Shown here piece after piece: positions 38,958 through 39,461 of a stretch of DNA of 39,461 nucleotides. The DNA comes from Candidatus Omnitrophota bacterium (GTDB lineage Bacteria > Omnitrophota > Gorgyraeia > 1-14-0-20-64-10). Below the pieces are notes generated by a model. That model saw nothing but the letters and a program-made list of their open reading frames with translations, did no database searches and had not been told where the DNA came from. Location: contig JACQCH010000015.1 of the NCBI GenBank assembly GCA_016201735.1, positions 1 to 39,461 on the forward strand, read 5' to 3'. The first letter of the stretch is position 1. Every line of letters begins with the position of its first letter. The translations under genes and the position numbers were made by a program.

Positions 38958-38986
38958 ATCCTACAATACATATGTCTACTTCGCAA
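38958..38986 (-). promoter_or_regulatory. Promoter of lexA with a palindrome in the spacer
   Basis: On the minus strand TTGCGA (38986-38981), a 17-base spacer and TAGGAT (38963-38958), then 6 bases to the ATG at 38951. The perfect palindrome ACATATGT (38968-38975) lies between the boxes, a natural place for autoregulation. It does not match the E. coli, Bacillus or alphaproteobacterial SOS boxes. Confidence 0.5.
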
Positions 38987-38995
38987 GCAAAAAAA

Positions 38996-39385
38996 TTAGC
39001 GGGCTTGCCGTGCCGCCTGCATCTGCTGGGCGTGAAATTCAATCCTCCGCTGCGGCGGCTTGGGTGATGCCATCATCTGCCGAATGGCGTCAAACACCTC
39101 CTTAAACTGAACGTCGTAGCGTTTCTCGAGCTCATCCAACCGGCGAGAGAGGTCTTTATGGTTTGCCAGCATTTCTCGAAGCTTCACGAAAACCCGAATA
39201 ACAGCGATGCTGACTTGGATTGCCCGTTGACTGTTCAAGACGGTTGAGAGCATCGCCACACCATGTTCAGTAAAAGCATAAGGTGCATACTTTGGATACT
39301 TTCCCCTACCCAGTTCTAAGGTCATGGCGATCAACTTAACCGTCGAGCACAGATTGTCGCAAGAACGTTGGACCGCCCTTGACAT
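38996..39385 (-). CDS. ORF6N-domain protein, apparently with altered N-terminus
   Basis: 129 residues. Residues 27-115 match the C-terminal half of ORF6N/KilA-N-related proteins: GRGKYPKYAPYAFTEHGVAM, LSTVLNSQRAIQVSIAVIRV, then EKRYDVQFKEVFDAIRQMM. In the usual family, this is preceded by an ORF6N DNA-binding domain (IRGQKVMLD..LAELYGV), which is not found here in any frame up to the window edge. The reading frame stays open from 39385 to the edge (no stop), so the gene could extend beyond the window, but the visible upstream codons do not resemble the family. Phage- or plasmid-derived origin is likely; function unknown. Confidence 0.6.
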   Translation of the reverse strand: MSRAVQRSCDNLCSTVKLIAMTLELGRGKYPKYAPYAFTEHGVAMLSTVLNSQRAIQVSIAVIRVFVKLREMLANHKDLSRRLDELEKRYDVQFKEVFDAIRQMMASPKPPQRRIEFHAQQMQAARQAR

Positions 39386-39461
39386 GCATGAACGACTTCC
39401 AGCGTGTGCGGGATACGCAAAATCTCCGCCGACGTCGCGGTCCGGTGCGATGCCGCACGAC

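Overview
The window is a chromosomal segment of a GC-rich, probably uncultivated, respiring Gram-negative-type bacterium. It carries an N-module complex I, a SUF-only Fe-S assembly operon, leucine and thymidylate synthesis, LexA and CstA. A Nitrospirota- or Methylomirabilota-like source is a guess from gene content and the density of interspersed palindromes; the sequence alone does not fix the phylum.

Layout. 1-79 is the start of an IS1595-type transposase. 125-11068 (minus strand) is a complex I operon, nuoA-B-C-D, then a two-nuclease island (GIY-YIG and PD-(D/E)XK-like), then a fused nuoEF, nuoG, nuoH, nuoI and an aldo/keto reductase where nuoJ would be expected. 11130-12459 (plus) is thyA-folA. 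12467-14603 (minus) is an AT-richer accessory cassette: BrnT/BrnA toxin-antitoxin, DUF6941, an AbiU2-like HEPN protein and a DUF2283 protein. 14851-16856 is leuC-leuD. 16849-24367 (mostly minus) holds housekeeping genes: M24 peptidase, flavin reductase, CbiX-like chelatase, PlsC-like acyltransferase, CCA-adding enzyme, CstA, tandem ACT protein and peptide deformylase. 24456-34633 (plus) is an Fe-S and sulfur operon: Rrf2 regulator, sufC, sufB with an intein, sufD, sufA, sufS, a sufU-sufT fusion, a cysteine synthase, a MoeB/ThiF-rhodanese protein, pterin dehydratase and an acetyltransferase. The end holds a CaCA antiporter, DUF971, YgfZ, endonuclease III, a stand-alone RAM domain, LexA and an ORF6N protein.

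The unusual theme is palindromic repeats that lie inside genes without breaking them. At least four families occur. They supply the C-terminus and stop codon of NuoF, NuoG, SufD, the acetyltransferase and the GIY-YIG protein, bridge the NuoE-NuoF and SufU-SufT fusions, and sit in frame inside NuoG, NuoI and the cysteine synthase. An intact GIY-YIG gene is flanked by the same repeats, and a second, decayed GIY-YIG fragment lies inside a nested inverted-repeat element at 19263-19461. This suggests, but does not prove, that a small GIY-YIG nuclease spreads the palindromes. A separate 273-bp element with near-perfect 32-bp terminal inverted repeats abuts the RAM-domain gene.

A second theme is promoter layout. 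For seven housekeeping genes (nuoA, leuC, the small membrane protein, def, rrf2, ygfZ, lexA) a good -10 box ends only 6-13 bases before the start codon, which predicts leaderless or near-leaderless mRNAs. The accessory brnT gene has a conventional leader. The SUF operon, with an Fe-S-sensing Rrf2 regulator, presumably matures the many Fe-S clusters of complex I, LeuC, endonuclease III and related enzymes encoded around it.
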